Shown here in pieces: positions 10,567-22,640 of a DNA stretch of 64,000 bases. Source of the stretch: Dysidea avara (Eukaryota > Porifera > Demospongiae > Dictyoceratida > Dysideidae); assembly GCF_963678975.1 (NCBI RefSeq), contig NC_089285.1:6434694-6498693 (forward strand). Direction: 5' to 3'. Within the stretch, counting starts at the first letter, position 1. Each line of letters begins with the position of its first letter. The position numbers and the translations under genes are program-made. The notes beneath the pieces were generated by a model. It searched no databases. It was given only the letters and a program-made list of their open reading frames with translations, and was not told the DNA's origin.

Positions 10567-12423
10567 ATGGATGTACTGTTGTTGTTCTATATAGTGTTGG
10601 GAATCTCTACCGGTCTGGTGGCATCAACCTACACCTGGGCTACTCTACCGTCGCGCCTGGCTCGCGTGTACACTGAAAACGAGGCGACTGAACAACCTAT
10701 GACTTCACAACCGACTGTAACGCTGCGAAGGGGTCAGTCGACTCAAGATTTGTCTATTAGTCAAGTTACTACAGACATTCTAAGGCGTCTCTTTCGTGTA
10801 AGTTACTGTACAGTTTAAGTTGGCGCCTCATTTGGGTTAGAAAATTTGTCAGATTGTTGATCTAGAGGTATAGAAACTGCCTGTTTGGTATAGAAGTATT
10901 ATACATTACGGAGGTGTTGAATTTACTGAAGTTTCCACCAGTGTTCGAATCCCGTTACACCGTGCGTGACTGCGTAAAACACTGCGTAGAGGTCTTTTTA
11001 TCACGCTAACCACGGTTAGCACTACATGATGAGAGGTGGTTATGCCAAGCTAGTTAGTGTGATAGAATAACATCTACGAACTGCTCTACGCAGTCACGCA
11101 CGGCGTTACGGGATTCGAACACTGATGAAAACCTCAGTATAGAGCCCAGCCGTCGGAGGTTTCAGTGTCTTCAGCTATGGCTAGCTCTGCATGCATGTAT
11201 GCAGTATAGCTGAGCTACTGAACTGAATAGTGCGCATTTGTATAGACTCTAGTGCTGCTGCATAGCTGATTTTTAACACGTTTATAGCTAACCCAGGCAT
11301 GTTGTATGTTACAGGTTGATCCCAACGAAGCTTGGTTAAAAGATGACATAGACGACACCCCATACTTTCCAGACGACAGTGGTAAATTCAATTTACATGA
11401 AGTAAATAACATAGGTTACGCTACTCTACTTGTTGAGGGACCTCTGGCAGCTCCATCTACAAACAATACCAGTGTATCTCGTGCCGTAACCCCTACCGGG
11501 AACCTTTCGCTTCTCCATGCACAAGGTCCTAGCTCCAGCCTGCAGCAGTCCCCACCTACCTGGCGGTCAGTTACTCGTCAAAAGAAGGCGGCCAGCTGTA
11601 CTTTGAAAGTAACCAGAGCTGCCATGACTATGATAGGGCATACTGCTAATTTTAAATTATCTAGTGTAGCGTTTATTGAATTGGTCGATGGTACAGCAAA
11701 TTTGGGTTACATTTCCACAGTGATTAAAAACAAATGGGGTGAAGACTGCGTTATTGTGACAAACGAGGGCCTTCGGCTGGAGGACTCTTCAGCAACTCAA
11801 GGTATAGTTATCCCCTGATAGCTACATTTAGCTAAATGTATAGCGATGTGACATTCATGTAGCTTTCTTTGTTCTACATAGGGTTAAACTTCTGGAAGTC
11901 TCCGAGAAGGAAGTTGTACGCTGTTTCTATTAATGATGTACGTGCCGCAATGGGAGAGCCGAGTGATAACAGCCGAAAGAGATCTTGCCCTTCCGAATGG
12001 AATGAGAATGCTGCGGATGCGGGTAATCCACTGAAAAGACAATTAGAAGATACTGAATCAAAACTAGATTATGTAATGTCCGATTTACTGCAAATTAAGG
12101 AAACCTTCGAGCAAACCGTTCAATTAACTAAAGATACGCCGATTCCTGTTGGCTTGAAGAAAAGCATAAAGGACAATTTTAAATGTCGCTTATGCCTTAC
12201 GTCGCCACTCAACCCACCTATAGTCATCACTAAATGCTGTCGTGTGATACTTGGCTGTGAGCCCTGCATCAATGGGTGGTTTGTTGGAGATGATGCTCTT
12301 ACAAAATGTTGTCCCTCGTGCAGAGTGGAACGTGGCTACAGCGAGGTGATGGTGTTGAGGGGACTAGATGATTTTTTGACTACGATCAAGTGTCTTCAAG
12401 AAGTTAATGTTAGTCAGGAATGA
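10567..12423 (+). CDS. three-exon gene, RING-like zinc-finger protein
   Basis: Exons 10567-10797, 11315-11801 and 11882-12423 join in phase (0, then 1) to 419 residues. Donors are CGT|GTAAGT and CAAG|GTATAG; acceptors are TTACAG and CTACATAG. The N-terminus MDVLLLFYIVLGISTGLVAS is a hydrophobic segment that could be a signal anchor. The middle is Ser/Thr/Pro-rich and unrecognised, followed by TANLGYISTVI and GLNFWKSPRRKLYAV. A predicted coiled stretch (about residues 290-325) precedes a Cys-rich C-terminus: FKCRLCLTSPLNPP, TKCCRVILGCEPC, NGWF and CCPSCRVERGY, then the tail VLRGLDDFL. The Cys pattern fits a RING-type E3-ligase-like fold, found in my recollection in an expanded family of uncharacterised invertebrate and fish proteins. 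Function is unknown; ubiquitin ligase activity is inference. Confidence 0.8.
10929..11133. repeat. inverted repeat in intron 1
   Basis: Arms of about 45 bases: CAGTGTTCGAATCCCGTTAC near 10939 is mirrored by GTTACGGGATTCGAACACTG ending near 11124. The arm holds GTTCGAATC, a match to the polymerase III B-box core, so a tRNA-derived origin is possible, but there is no A-box partner I can place. Likely a foldback MITE inserted in the intron. Confidence 0.6.
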
Positions 12424-12664
12424 CTATTTAATAACTTGTGGCCATGTGAACCGTATTAATTACAGTGTGATTCAGCGATTTTATTACATTTTGTCAGTAT
12501 ACATATGCTGTCAGCTATTTAGCTATATAGCTACATGCTTTTGTTGTACATGCTATTGTTACTTTTGTATACTAGGCTATGCATTGTTGTATCCTTTTAG
12601 TTCAGTATATATGCTACCATTGTTGTAGTTACTCCAGTGTTGTATACTTTATCAGTTGTTGACA

Positions 12665-12670
12665 ATTAAA
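12665..12670 (+). terminator. poly(A) signal ATTAAA
   Basis: ATTAAA variant signal 242 bases after the stop of the RING-like gene, in an AT-rich setting. No AATAAA is closer. Confidence 0.4.
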
Positions 12671-12689
12671 AGTATAAAATACATTTATT

Positions 12690-13560
12690 TGTATATATAT
12701 ATATATATATAGCTAGCTTGTGAGTAATGCATGTAATTAACATCCACACACCTGTGAAACACTGCCAAAATTTGGACTTGCCTTATTTTGTAGGTTGGAG
12801 TTTACTATAGCTGTAGTGTGAGATGGGGTCCTACAGTTTAATTCTAAAAATTTAGCCACATAGTCAATTCTGGTGTCAAGCTGACAGCTATATAGCTAGC
12901 CTATAGCCATACCTGTTCTTCAGTCAACCATGTTTCTATAGTATAAATATGTTGCATGGTTAGAGACTTATAACAAAGGCAAAACAACTAAATACAGAGC
13001 CTTAAGTTGTCACTCTTTTCCAGCCAAGTATTCAGTGCATGCACTTGCTTCGTGTGTATTCTAATAAATCAGCACGCTGCCGGCATGTCCGTGAATCTGC
13101 AGTTTCGAGAATAAAACACGCGGTCAGGTTGTTCCTCAAAAAGAAGGCTAGCTAAAGTGCGTGTAAGTTATGGTGTTTATGCAGTGGTACTATATGATAA
13201 ATAGATTGGAGTGTCTGAATTTAACAGCGTGTCAGATTTTGCCATGATGCCCGGGCAGTAGCCCAGTTACATGCATCATCGCTTCACTGGCCGCAGGTCT
13301 GGCGAGGGATGTGGAATCCTCAAGAAGCTGGCTTAGCTAGCTGTATTATAACTACTTGGCTTGCTTTTTTATGAAAAACTAGCATTGTAGAATTAACTAG
13401 CTATAGGATGCATGCCCACGCAGTTAATTCACCCGGCCTGTATTAATGAGGGCTATAGATACAACTTACAAGCAATTAGTAACCCGTGCACTGTGGTCTT
13501 AATCATGTTTAGCTATTTGTATGTAAATGAATACTTGAAACGTAATATTACTGCAATAAT
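12690..13560. other. intergenic with short TA repeat
   Basis: A TA microsatellite at about 12692-12710. No gene recognised. A short open frame at 13412-13600 runs into the repeat array and is not convincing. Confidence 0.4.
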
Positions 13561-14050
13561 CGCTTGTGAAAAGTGTAGGGAAGGGTTTTCAGACATTTAG
13601 TAATTTAAGAATATACTGGTTAACCCTCAAGTTTGTGCTATATTGCTTTGCTCCAACTGTAAACAACTTGTGCCTGCCTTCTGCAGCAAGCGCAAGAATT
13701 ATCAATGGTCACTTAGGCTAGGCAAACTTGATTACTTGTTTCTCAATTGCTGTTATCAATCATGTACACACATATTTTGATGCTAAGAAGGCTGGCTATC
13801 GTTTTACTGCACAGCAAATGCCACTTTAACCTCAGAAATAATCATAAAACATAAGTACTAGTTCTTAAAAGGTTTTAGCAAACCTTAATTCATAGTACTA
13901 GACAGCTTGATTTGTGTATTTTCTTTAATACTGAAAAATGAATTCCATCCTACATGAAAATCCAAATTTTTGTGGATGAGAAACAAGTAATCAAATTTGC
14001 CTGGCCTTATTAGAGAGGTGGTTTAAATCTAAGCCTTTATACAAAAGATC

Positions 14051-14360
14051 AGGATAGACTAGCACTCTAAAGACCATATAGTGTTGTATAAGTGCTCTAG
14101 AAATCTAATTCAGAGTCACAGAGATTAATCTAGCACGTCCCAACCTAATCTCGTAGGACAGGTCTTTGAAACCCTCAACACTCGGTATAAGCGCCTGCGC
14201 CTTATACTAAAAGGCGTAAGATTGTGGATTTGGCCTGCTAAGTTAAGTTGCACGGGGCTTACAAGCTAACCTCTACTACTATATAACTCTGTATTAGACT
14301 TTAGAGCATGTGTACAACACTATATGGTCTTTGGCATGCTGTGGAGTGCTGGTCTAGTCC
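14051..14360. mobile_element. MITE with long inverted ends
   Basis: The left end (AGACTAGCACTCTAAAGACC, then ATATAGTGTTGTA) is mirrored by the right end (TACAACACTATATGGTCTTT to GGTCTAGTCC). Nested in the tandem array. No coding capacity. Confidence 0.65.
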
Positions 14361-14733
14361 TTCGCACATGCGCTTATAAATGGATAAGCGCTATGACAAT
14401 ATCGACTCCTGGGTCTGGAAGCAAAGAGTGCTAGCTGTAAAATCAGCGTTAGGTATGAAAATAACTGTTATATAAATGTAAAAGTGCTTTTTGAAAGCGT
14501 CCGTGTCCGTGTCCGACTGTATCCGCCTTTTCCAACTACCCTTTTGTGCTATATTGTTTTACTCCAACTGTAAACAACTTGTGTAATATTTTGTCTGTTT
14601 TCCGTTTTGTCTGTTGTCTGTATTCTGTTTTGTATCTCCCTTACCATTAATGGTTTGTATAAGTTAATTTTGTTTTGTGACAATTCTTGTATGTACATTT
14701 AATTCTTTCAAGTTTAATAAATTAATTGTAATA

Positions 14734-15111
14734 ATGAGTGATAGTCAAGTGTCCCTTAAGTTACGCAGTGGTCGCCATAGAAAGAACAAGGGTGGCAATC
14801 CACCACAGAGTCAACCAATCTCTTCTAATTCTTTAGAGCCAACTGCAATGAACAGATTGTTAAACACACAGCCAGTCAACAAGGACTCACCTGGAAGAGT
14901 GCCGCCTGCCATTCCTGCTCAACCTGTTGACCTGACCTCACCATCCAAAGGTCCTACACAACGATCAACAACCACTGAACCACATGCTCTACAACAAGAA
15001 GGTACCAATAAATTACATGTTAACACTTCCAATGAACACACGGGAAGCCAAAATTCCTCCATTGGGACTGATGGCACTGGGAACTCTAGGTGTTTCCAAC
15101 CTGAACCCTAA
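14734..15111 (+). CDS. unrecognised ORF, hydrophilic
   Basis: 125 codons from ATG (MSDSQVSLKLRSGRHRKNKG) to TAA. The composition is basic at the start, then Pro/Ser/Thr/Asn-rich, without hydrophobic core segments or a domain I recognise; it looks intrinsically disordered. It lies between two units of the tandem array and its stop is 8 bases before the next unit core. It could be the N-terminal exon of a gene, a gag-like remnant or chance. No splice site is obvious. Confidence 0.3.
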   Translation: MSDSQVSLKLRSGRHRKNKGGNPPQSQPISSNSLEPTAMNRLLNTQPVNKDSPGRVPPAIPAQPVDLTSPSKGPTQRSTTTEPHALQQEGTNKLHVNTSNEHTGSQNSSIGTDGTGNSRCFQPEP

Positions 15112-15367
15112 TCTCAACCCTCTGTGCTATATTGTTTTACTCCAACTGTGAGCAATTGTGCCTGTCTTTAGCAGCAAGTGCAAGAATTGTCAAAGTTCTG
15201 CATATGATAGTCACTTATTAGAGAGGTGCATTGTCTTGCTTACATGAAAGATCAGTGTGTTTAACCAAATTGACCTTATTAGTGAGGTGTCCAGATTTCA
15301 GGGGTCTGTATGTGTGTGTGCTATAACACAATTGAAAAACTGATGTCCTGATTATATTTATTAGTAG

Positions 15368-15628
15368 GAGTGAATAATAAAAGAGGAGAGTGTCTAACTT
15401 CAGTATAGCCTAAGGCATCAAGTCTATAGGCTTCCCTCTAATTTATAAGAGAAGTCTTTGATCTGTCAAAGTAGCTAGCTACTTTGAGTTTCACTACTGA
15501 GTGTTAACTTACTCCATCAACACTTTAATCGTAAAATGTATGGGTTTACTATAATAACCAGTAAAGACTTGAAGTTCTCATTTTGATATCAGTACTGAAG
15601 TTAGATACTCTCTCTTTTATTATTCACT
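15368..15628. mobile_element. MITE, GAGAGTGTCTAACTT family (second copy)
   Basis: GTGAATAATAAAAGAGGAGA leading to GTGTCTAACTTCAGTA, mirrored by TACTGAAGTTAGATACTCTC and TTTTATTATTCAC. Interrupts one unit of the tandem array; the neighbouring unit lacks it, so its insertion postdates duplication. Confidence 0.75.
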
Positions 15629-16582
15629 TTTGTTATTAGTGAGGTGTCTTTAATAGCAGAGGTACTGGCTAGGTGAGGTCATTTATTGCATCAGTACAAT
15701 AATTACTACATGTGAGGCATTGAATATCAATTATAGTGGAATGCTAAAAGTAATGAATGCTTTGATAGTGTGGTGTAGCCACCAAGAGTATAGACAAATT
15801 TTTACAAGAAGCAAGGAGACATCCTTAAGCTATTTAAGGCATTTTGGTAGTGAGACAATATTTTTATTCTCAAAGAATATTAATAGCTATATGCACTTCC
15901 TTGCATAGAGTAGTGGAGGAAATATCAGTAAGAGCACAGCAAAAATAATTTATTTTTGAAGCTGTCTCTAAACAATCATATAGGATCAGAACTTATACTG
16001 TATAGCCTAAATATTTCAAGGTTGCTGATTTTGTGGTTTTGGGTGTTATCAGCGAAAATTTTACCCTCAAAATATTTAGACCTCCATATAGTCTAATACA
16101 TTTTGGAAGTGTTCGCAAATCCACAAAAATTTTATTTTTAGCAACATTGCTCAACCTCGAAATATTTGCCCCTCGAATATTTAGGCTATACAGTACAAGC
16201 CCTTCACCTTTCATACACTTTACAAGTGATCATATAGCAGTACAGAATTGTGCATCAACTGTTACATATCAGGTGCTTGTCATGTGAAAGTGTTGACAGT
16301 GTAGTAGGGGAGGAGTTTCAGAAATTTAATTTAACTGTCACTGGTCAACCTTTTGTGCTATACTGTTTTTCTCCAACTGTAAACAACATGTGCCTGCCTT
16401 CAGCAGCAACTGCAAGAATTGTCAAAGTTCTGTATAATATGATGGTCACTTACTAGAGAGGTGCATTGTCTTGTTTAAGTCTATTTGTACAAAAAATCAA
16501 TGTGTTTTGATTACCAAAGTTGTCTTATTAGTGAGGTGTCCTGATTCCAGGGGTCTGTGTATGTGCGTACAACAATACGTTT

Positions 16583-16980
16583 GTGACCCAGTCTGGGAAA
16601 ACCGGTCTTATTGTCTATTAAAAGTATTGAGAAATGCTGGTTTTAAGCAGTTAGTGTGTTGTAGCTCGCCTGAAGCTGTGTGTACCAAATTTTCACATGT
16701 TTTACACGAATTCTCCTTCCTTTACACCAATTTAGATAGTTTTTGAACTGAGGTTGACTGTATCATGCAAGCTCTAAAAGGGGAGGGAGGCGGGGGCCCA
16801 GAAGGAGGGCAAGACACACCACACATACAGATCGCCACTGAGCTTGGGAAAAGCAGCCAGCAAAACCACTCAAGTCTAAATGATTTTGATTATGAAATTA
16901 GATAGCTTATTCATGCAGCTTGGGTGAAGAATCAAATCTGCTGACATGGGTGATACGACTGGTTTCCCAGACTGGGTCAC
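16583..16980. mobile_element. MITE, GTGACCCAGTCTGGGAAA ends
   Basis: About 28-base inverted ends: GTGACCCAGTCTGGGAAAAC at the left and GGTTTCCCAGACTGGGTCAC at the right. About 398 bases, no transposase. It sits inside the array unit at the place where the upstream unit is uninterrupted. Confidence 0.8.
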
Positions 16981-17830
16981 ATTTGAAAAACTGGTAACCT
17001 GATTATATATCAATATCAAAATAGTGTAATGCTAAAAGTAATCAGTGCCTTGATAGTGTGGTGTAGCCACCAAAGGTATAGACAAATTCTTCCTTCACAA
17101 GAAGCAAGGGGACATCCTTATAAGCTATTGAAGGCATTTTGGTAGTAAGACAAGATTTTTATTCTAATAATTATCAAGGATGAGAACGCATTCCTTGCAA
17201 AGTAGTGGAGGCAAGATCAACAAAACTATACCTCTGATGAGATGAGCACAACAAAGACAATTTATTTTTGTATTGACTTGAAGCTGTTTTAACTAGAAGT
17301 ATTTGTATAAGCAATCCTACAGGATAGTACTTCTACAGTACAAAGTGACCATATATAGAAGAGCAGTGTGGTATTGTTGCATAATCACTAGACAATATGA
17401 CACCAGGCTGGTACTTGCCATGTGAAAGTGTTGACAGTGTAGGGGAGGGTTTTCAGAAATTTAATTTAAGAATACTGTCGCTGGTCAACCCTTTGTGCTA
17501 TGTATATCATTTTGCCCCAACTGTAAACAACTTGTGCCTGCCTTCAGCAGCAATTGCAAGTGCAAGAATTGTGTATAATTATGATGGTCACTTATTAGAG
17601 AGGTACATTGTCTTGGTTTAAACAGTCTATAGTTTATCTGTATACAATCATATTAAAAAAAATTATACAAAGGATCAGTGTGTTTTGATTACCGAAGTGG
17701 CCTTATTACTATTAGTGTGGTCTCCTGGTGGGTACTGTTAGTGAGGCGTGTGTGCTTGTGCATGCATACAATAATATAATTAAAACCATTCACTACAAGT
17801 GTCAGGGTATCCTTATTAGTGAGGTTTCTT

Positions 17831-18521
17831 GATTTTTTGCAGGAATCTAAATGTGCGTGTACACTATAGCTCGTATCAATGATGTCAATATCCCAGTTAT
17901 CACTGCAACATAGCCACCAAGATAATTGTATATCATCTGATGAATATCAGATACGTTGTCACTGCTCCAATGTAATGCAGAGGTTATTGTGATCAAGTGT
18001 GTGTGTGTGTGTGCATTGGTGCTGTTAATGTTTGTGTAACAGTGAACGGTGAAACCTACTAGTGATCACCTTTTTATGGTGGCATTACTTAATTGTATGA
18101 ACATATTTCTTGGCCTCATAAAGGCCACCTCATTATAGTGCCTAGGTTCCAAACAAGACCTGGGGAACCATTACCTCATTAATAAGATCACCTCATTATA
18201 GTGTCCATGTCAAGTAGCTCTCGAACATAGCTGAGGTGTACTTCATGACCTCATTAATAAGACCACCTCATTATAGTGTCCATTTGAAGTAGGTCCCTGC
18301 CTAACCTCAGAAATACAACCACATCATAGCGCATGGAGTTTGTAACCATTCTCTACTTTGTTAGTGTGTACTGAGATGAAGGTATGCAGTATTGGTTATT
18401 AGTGCATATGCTAATTAAAGAGCCAGTGTTTTTGATAAATTCCAACAGTTGTTTACCAGAAGAAGTGGGATATGTGGTATGCAGCTCACTTTAATTGCAT
18501 TTTGTGTCATGTGAGTCTCAA
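17831..18521. other. intergenic with Tigger-like debris
   Basis: Holds a short GT microsatellite (17996-18013) and repeated CCTCATTATAGTG/CCTCATTAATAAGA segments at 18130-18270 that resemble decayed pogo/Tigger subterminal sequence. No gene. Confidence 0.4.
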
Positions 18522-18691
18522 TACAGCAAAACCTGTGTATTAAGGACACCTTGGGACCAAACAAAAGTGTTCTGATTATTAAGGTGTCCTGATTTTCCAG
18601 GTCAGATTGCATGCTAACGGACATTTTGGGACCATCCAGATTATACAAGTGTCCTCATTTTCAAGTGTCCTGATTAACAGGTTCCACTGTA
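18522..18691. mobile_element. short Tigger/pogo-like MITE
   Basis: Starts TACAGCAAAACCTGTGTATT and ends AACAGGTTCCACTGTA, with a TA at each edge. Internal GGACACCTTGGGACCA is mirrored by TGGTCCCAAAATGTCC-like sequence. Only 170 bases; related by its ends to the element at 2285-2823. Confidence 0.65.
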
Positions 18692-18796
18692 GCTGTAATA
18701 CAAAACCAACAAACGATGGAGTTTACTAGGGCTTGGTAGATCTTTGTTTTGAATGAGCCCCTGTTAGACACACAAAGTATTTTTCACCATTTCTCC

Positions 18797-18981
18797 TAGT
18801 CTAGCGCTGCCCACTCCTTCGCAAAAGTAAAGGTCTACAGATCCCATATCATTTCAAAAGGAATTTAATTAGGCAGTGTATGTAAGTGCTGGTTACATTG
18901 CTAATTGGCTTTAAGAGTCATTTGGGATCTGTATTTCTCCAGACCCTTACTTTTTGCAAAGTGGCAGATGGCACCAGACTA
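18797..18981. mobile_element. diverged MITE, TAGTCTGGCGCCGCCC family
   Basis: Ends TAGTCTAGCGCTGCCCACTC and the mirrored GGCACCAGACTA, with internal TTCGCAAAAGTAA and CATTTCAAAAGGAATT as in the better copy at 62291-62577. The oldest of three copies in the window. Confidence 0.7.
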
Positions 18982-19149
18982 CATAGGCTCCTACAAAACA
19001 AAGTACACGGCCATAAACTTTATGTGAAGCATGTTAAATACCCACTGAGCCCTAGTGAATTTCATTGTTGGCTGTTTTTATACTGCGACTGATAGTAATA
19101 TACAAGCCATACTATGCAGGTCCTACCTCCTGTGGTTGTTTTAGTGATG

Positions 19150-20143
19150 TCACTTAGCATCAGAAATATTTATTACACGGATAAAAGCACCAAGTTTTTT
19201 CTGATGCTTCGTTGAAGCATTTTGACTAAATTTTAGAGGAGGTGCATTATTATTGGTCGATGCTTGTATCAAGAATTGGAATGCATACTTATCTAATAGA
19301 GTAGTTGGTCCGTGTATCTTCTCGCCATCCATAATCTTATTAATCAAAACTTGAAGATTCTTACGTAGAATTAAGGTATTTGGAATTAGCAAATTCCAGT
19401 TGCTGTATTTTTAATTTAGAAGTTAAACTGTTGTGTTACATAGGTTAGTAACTATGCGTATGAGGCACAACTATTATCGTAGTGAGTTGATTTGTTTGGC
19501 AGCTTCTATTCTTGCAGAAATTATGGACATGATTTTTCTAAACAATGCATGCTGCTCCTGATTATGTGATCGTGGTTTTCAATGTTTCTATTGACCTTTC
19601 TCAGCCTGGGTAGGTCAATAGTTGATTGTGTTACTCAATAAACATTAATCGTCATTGCCAGACCACCAGAAAGTACAGATGTGGGCTACTGGAAGTAAGA
19701 CAGGAGAGTGCATCTTATTTATAATTCTGTGTTTAGTATTATTTGTGTTTAGTGGCATAAACAAGTAAATAAGCAATGTGCTAGCAGAAGCTTGATTAGT
19801 TTGTTTCTTTCAATAGGTAGTTGCTCTAAGTATACATAGGTTATTGTACAAATGCAGGTATCTGGCTATTTTTTTTAAAGACATGAGGAATGGCACAATA
19901 ATCACCATGGGTGAAGTTCAAGGTAATTATTGTGCCATCTAAATAGTGCATTGCTTGTGCAGCTCTGGTCACTGCCAGTAATAGTGGATTTCTGATTGAC
20001 TTAGTGCTAAAATAATTCACTGGTAGGCTTCCCAGATGAAAATGATCAGTAATGCTTTCTTTACACTCTAGCAATGATTTCTGGTAGCTGGAATTTAAAT
20101 TCTGAATTGTCCTGAGTAGTGCACAGGTTGCCAAGTATGTCAT
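19150..20143 (-). other. two unrecognised minus-strand open segments
   Basis: Open segments at 19841-20143 and 19150-19392. The first includes LLAVTRAAQAMHYLDGTIIT, with a short hairpin built into its DNA (GGCACAATAAT mirrored at about 19925); the second includes LDKYAFQFLIQAS. Both could be pieces of one old coding repeat or gene, but I see no domain, and the junctions are not clear splice sites. Confidence 0.2.
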
Positions 20144-21165
20144 TGGGTATAGACACTACACCAAGGCATATCTGTTAAAGCATCAACATTATAGAATTTT
20201 TCCTTTTGCAACTGCAGCAACACTAGATGAGAAAACTATTGTGAAATTGTAAAATGTGGAATTGTGAGCTAACAAATGATGCACTGACACATGTTGGATA
20301 TGGAATACAACAGACAACAAATCATATATATGATCCCATTTGATCATATGATTCTGGCGTACATTTATTTATATATCCCAGCTCAAAATATTGTTCCATG
20401 CATGTTTGTATATGTGCGTGTGCGTGTGTAGCATGTTCAAATGTAAGTACTGTGACATATTTTGATACACAAATGTAGCTATAGTGGAAACTGTCTAAGC
20501 CAGTCAGGGCCAAATTTTTTTGGCCTAGTGCATAAACATGCATGTGTAATTCATGTGTATGCATCTACATATTGTACTAGATGTGGCCTCCATTTCTTTG
20601 TATCATTTTCAACTCCCACCCCATAGGTGTGCAAGAGAGAATGTAACAAGAGAAAAGATAGAAAAGATATGTAGTTGATTTCTCACTGCAGTAGAAAAGG
20701 TGTTCTTCAATGTAAGCTACATTCCGTTTTGTGTTGCTACCTGGCTATTATCATGTGTACTGCAGGCCACCACAGTGGACTCAAGAACAGTCTCCTAATA
20801 TTGCTGGTAGATAGGAAGGTGATGATGCACTTGGACGACGTGACTAGAGTAGTTGAACTTTTTTTTTAGCTGGATATTTACTCTCATATCCTGATACAAT
20901 ACATTATGTATTGTAATAATTATGTTGTTTACAGACTTTTGTTTATCAGTTGAAGTAATACAATACATTGTAGCTTATATTTAAATGTACTTGTTGTTTG
21001 TCACAGGGATTTTATCCAGCCATGCAGTTAATCATTGTTCCCCTGCTTTTATGTACTGTATGTCTACGTATGTACCGAAGAGTACATATAACTGAAGGAT
21101 GTACATAAAATTTATATACTAAAATGTCTGTACAAATGGGTTATTAATATAATATATATGCATAA
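20144..21165. other. intergenic
   Basis: No gene. The segment GTAAGCTACATTC to GTGTACTGCAGG (20712-20767) is matched in reverse orientation at about 30322-30375, so it is part of a dispersed repeat. Confidence 0.4.
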
Positions 21166-21850
21166 TGCTCTAGACTAAGTACTTCCATAATAATGATATT
21201 GGATTTGCAAATGTCGCCTTTGGCTACTATTTTCACCAAATGTTGCTACTCATGATCAGTCATGACCACATGAACTTTGATATCCTTGGAGGTTGAGTCA
21301 AGGACTTCATTACAGGTGAAATATTTAGCAAAAAAAGTTACTTGAAAATAATGACTGTTTAATTAGAGTGTTTTATGTTTGCTCAATTGGGGTAATTTAT
21401 TGAACTATTCACAAATTAATAAGCATCAGATTAATCACTGGTCTACAAATGCTCTAGACCAAGAATTATGAGCTTTTCATGTATAGTATTCATACAATTG
21501 ACAAATGTAGCCTTACAATTGTTTGGTACATGTCTGAGCTAACCTCAATTCCCATCTTACAAAAATGCTTACACTTAATCTGTTAAATCTCTAGGTAGCT
21601 TCAGTTTCACTGAATTTTGCCGATCATGATCACTTGAACCATGACATCCTTTGGAGACTGAGTAAGTCAAGAGCCAAATTCACATCTACATTATAAAATG
21701 AACTAGAAACAAAATAAATTATTAATGATATCCACGTTTAAGCAGAAATTATGACTGTTTAAGTGTTTTGCATGTGTGTGCTTTATTAGAGTATATTGTT
21801 TCAACTACAGGTATGACACTTAGGTCCATCAGATTAATCACAAATTAATT
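21166..21850. repeat. imperfect tandem duplication
   Basis: Two direct copies starting TGCTCTAGAC (21166 and 21451) share GATCA(G/C)T, TGACATCCT/TGATATCCT, GACTGTTTAA and CATCAGATTAATCAC. Unit length is about 285-400 bases because of indels. Non-coding. Confidence 0.6.
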
Positions 21851-22229
21851 GGCTATAACACAGCTAATTGTGCTATAATACTACATGGTTCATCAAACAT
21901 CAACTATTATGACAGCTTCATTAAGAATTTCAAAGAATTTTATAATGATACGCTTGCTTATCACTTGTAATGACTTGTATCTATATATTATACTCTTTAA
22001 ATGATTACCATTATTTCATTAACTAGCTGTACATAGCATGATGACTGCTAGCTTACAACAGTGTGTAAGCAAGCATGAGCTTACTACACTGACTTATCCT
22101 ATGCATATCTAATTAATTTATACATTTATTTATTCATCCATAGAGACCCTATACAGAGTGTAACACATGTACAGTTTATTAATTAATAAACTTATAATGA
22201 ATAATAATGCAGTTACACAAGCTTTATAT

Positions 22230-22640
22230 TTTTACATGTTGACTTGCTCTAATTTACTCTGACATTTCCTAGCTAAACTTTGCATGTTAATGTGGTCTAT
22301 TTAGCTACATAGACTTGTCCTGTTTGTATGTTGACTTTTCTAGCTACAGTGACTAGCTATAGCTAGCTCCTCTTTGTTTGTTGACTTATATTCTAGCTCC
22401 ACACATGTTGACACATTGCATGATATGACTAGTCCTAGGTACAGTTTGTATAGTGACTTGGCCTAGCTAGAACTCCTTACCTATGCATTGGTCATTAGTG
22501 CTCCCTTGTATGTTGACTGGTCATTGTTGCTCCCTAGCTATACCTTGTATGTTAATTCGTCATTAGTGCTCCCTTAGCTACACCTTCACTGGTAGCTACA
22601 CACTGACACAAATACACTGGTAGCTACACAGTGCTAATTA
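22230..22640. repeat. minisatellite, about 45 to 60-base period
   Basis: Imperfect iterations of TTTGTATGTTGACT, then GTCATTAGTGCTCCC and CTAGCTA(C/T)ACC. Unit borders drift, and the right end becomes shorter CACTGGTAGCTACACA repeats. Confidence 0.6.

Larger units (their letters stand above)
13565..17830. repeat. degenerate tandem array, five partial units
   Basis: The segment TTTGTGCTATATTG followed by CTCCAACTGTAAACAACTTG recurs near 13633, 14546, 15119, 16352 and 17496, always in the same orientation. The last two share a longer unit: a lead (GTGAAAGTGTTGACAGTGTA), the core, then CTTATTAGAGAGGT. Another shared block, GCTTTGATAGTGTGGTGTAG near 15759 and CCTTGATAGTGTGGTGTAG near 17049, extends the unit to about 1.1-1.2 kb. 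Units differ by nested MITEs. Interpreted as an old tandem duplication; no complete reading frame is conserved. Confidence 0.7.

Noticed and set aside
22230-22640. CRISPR-like array
   Set aside because: Repeat units are imperfect and of variable length with no spacer structure, in an animal genome; it is a minisatellite.
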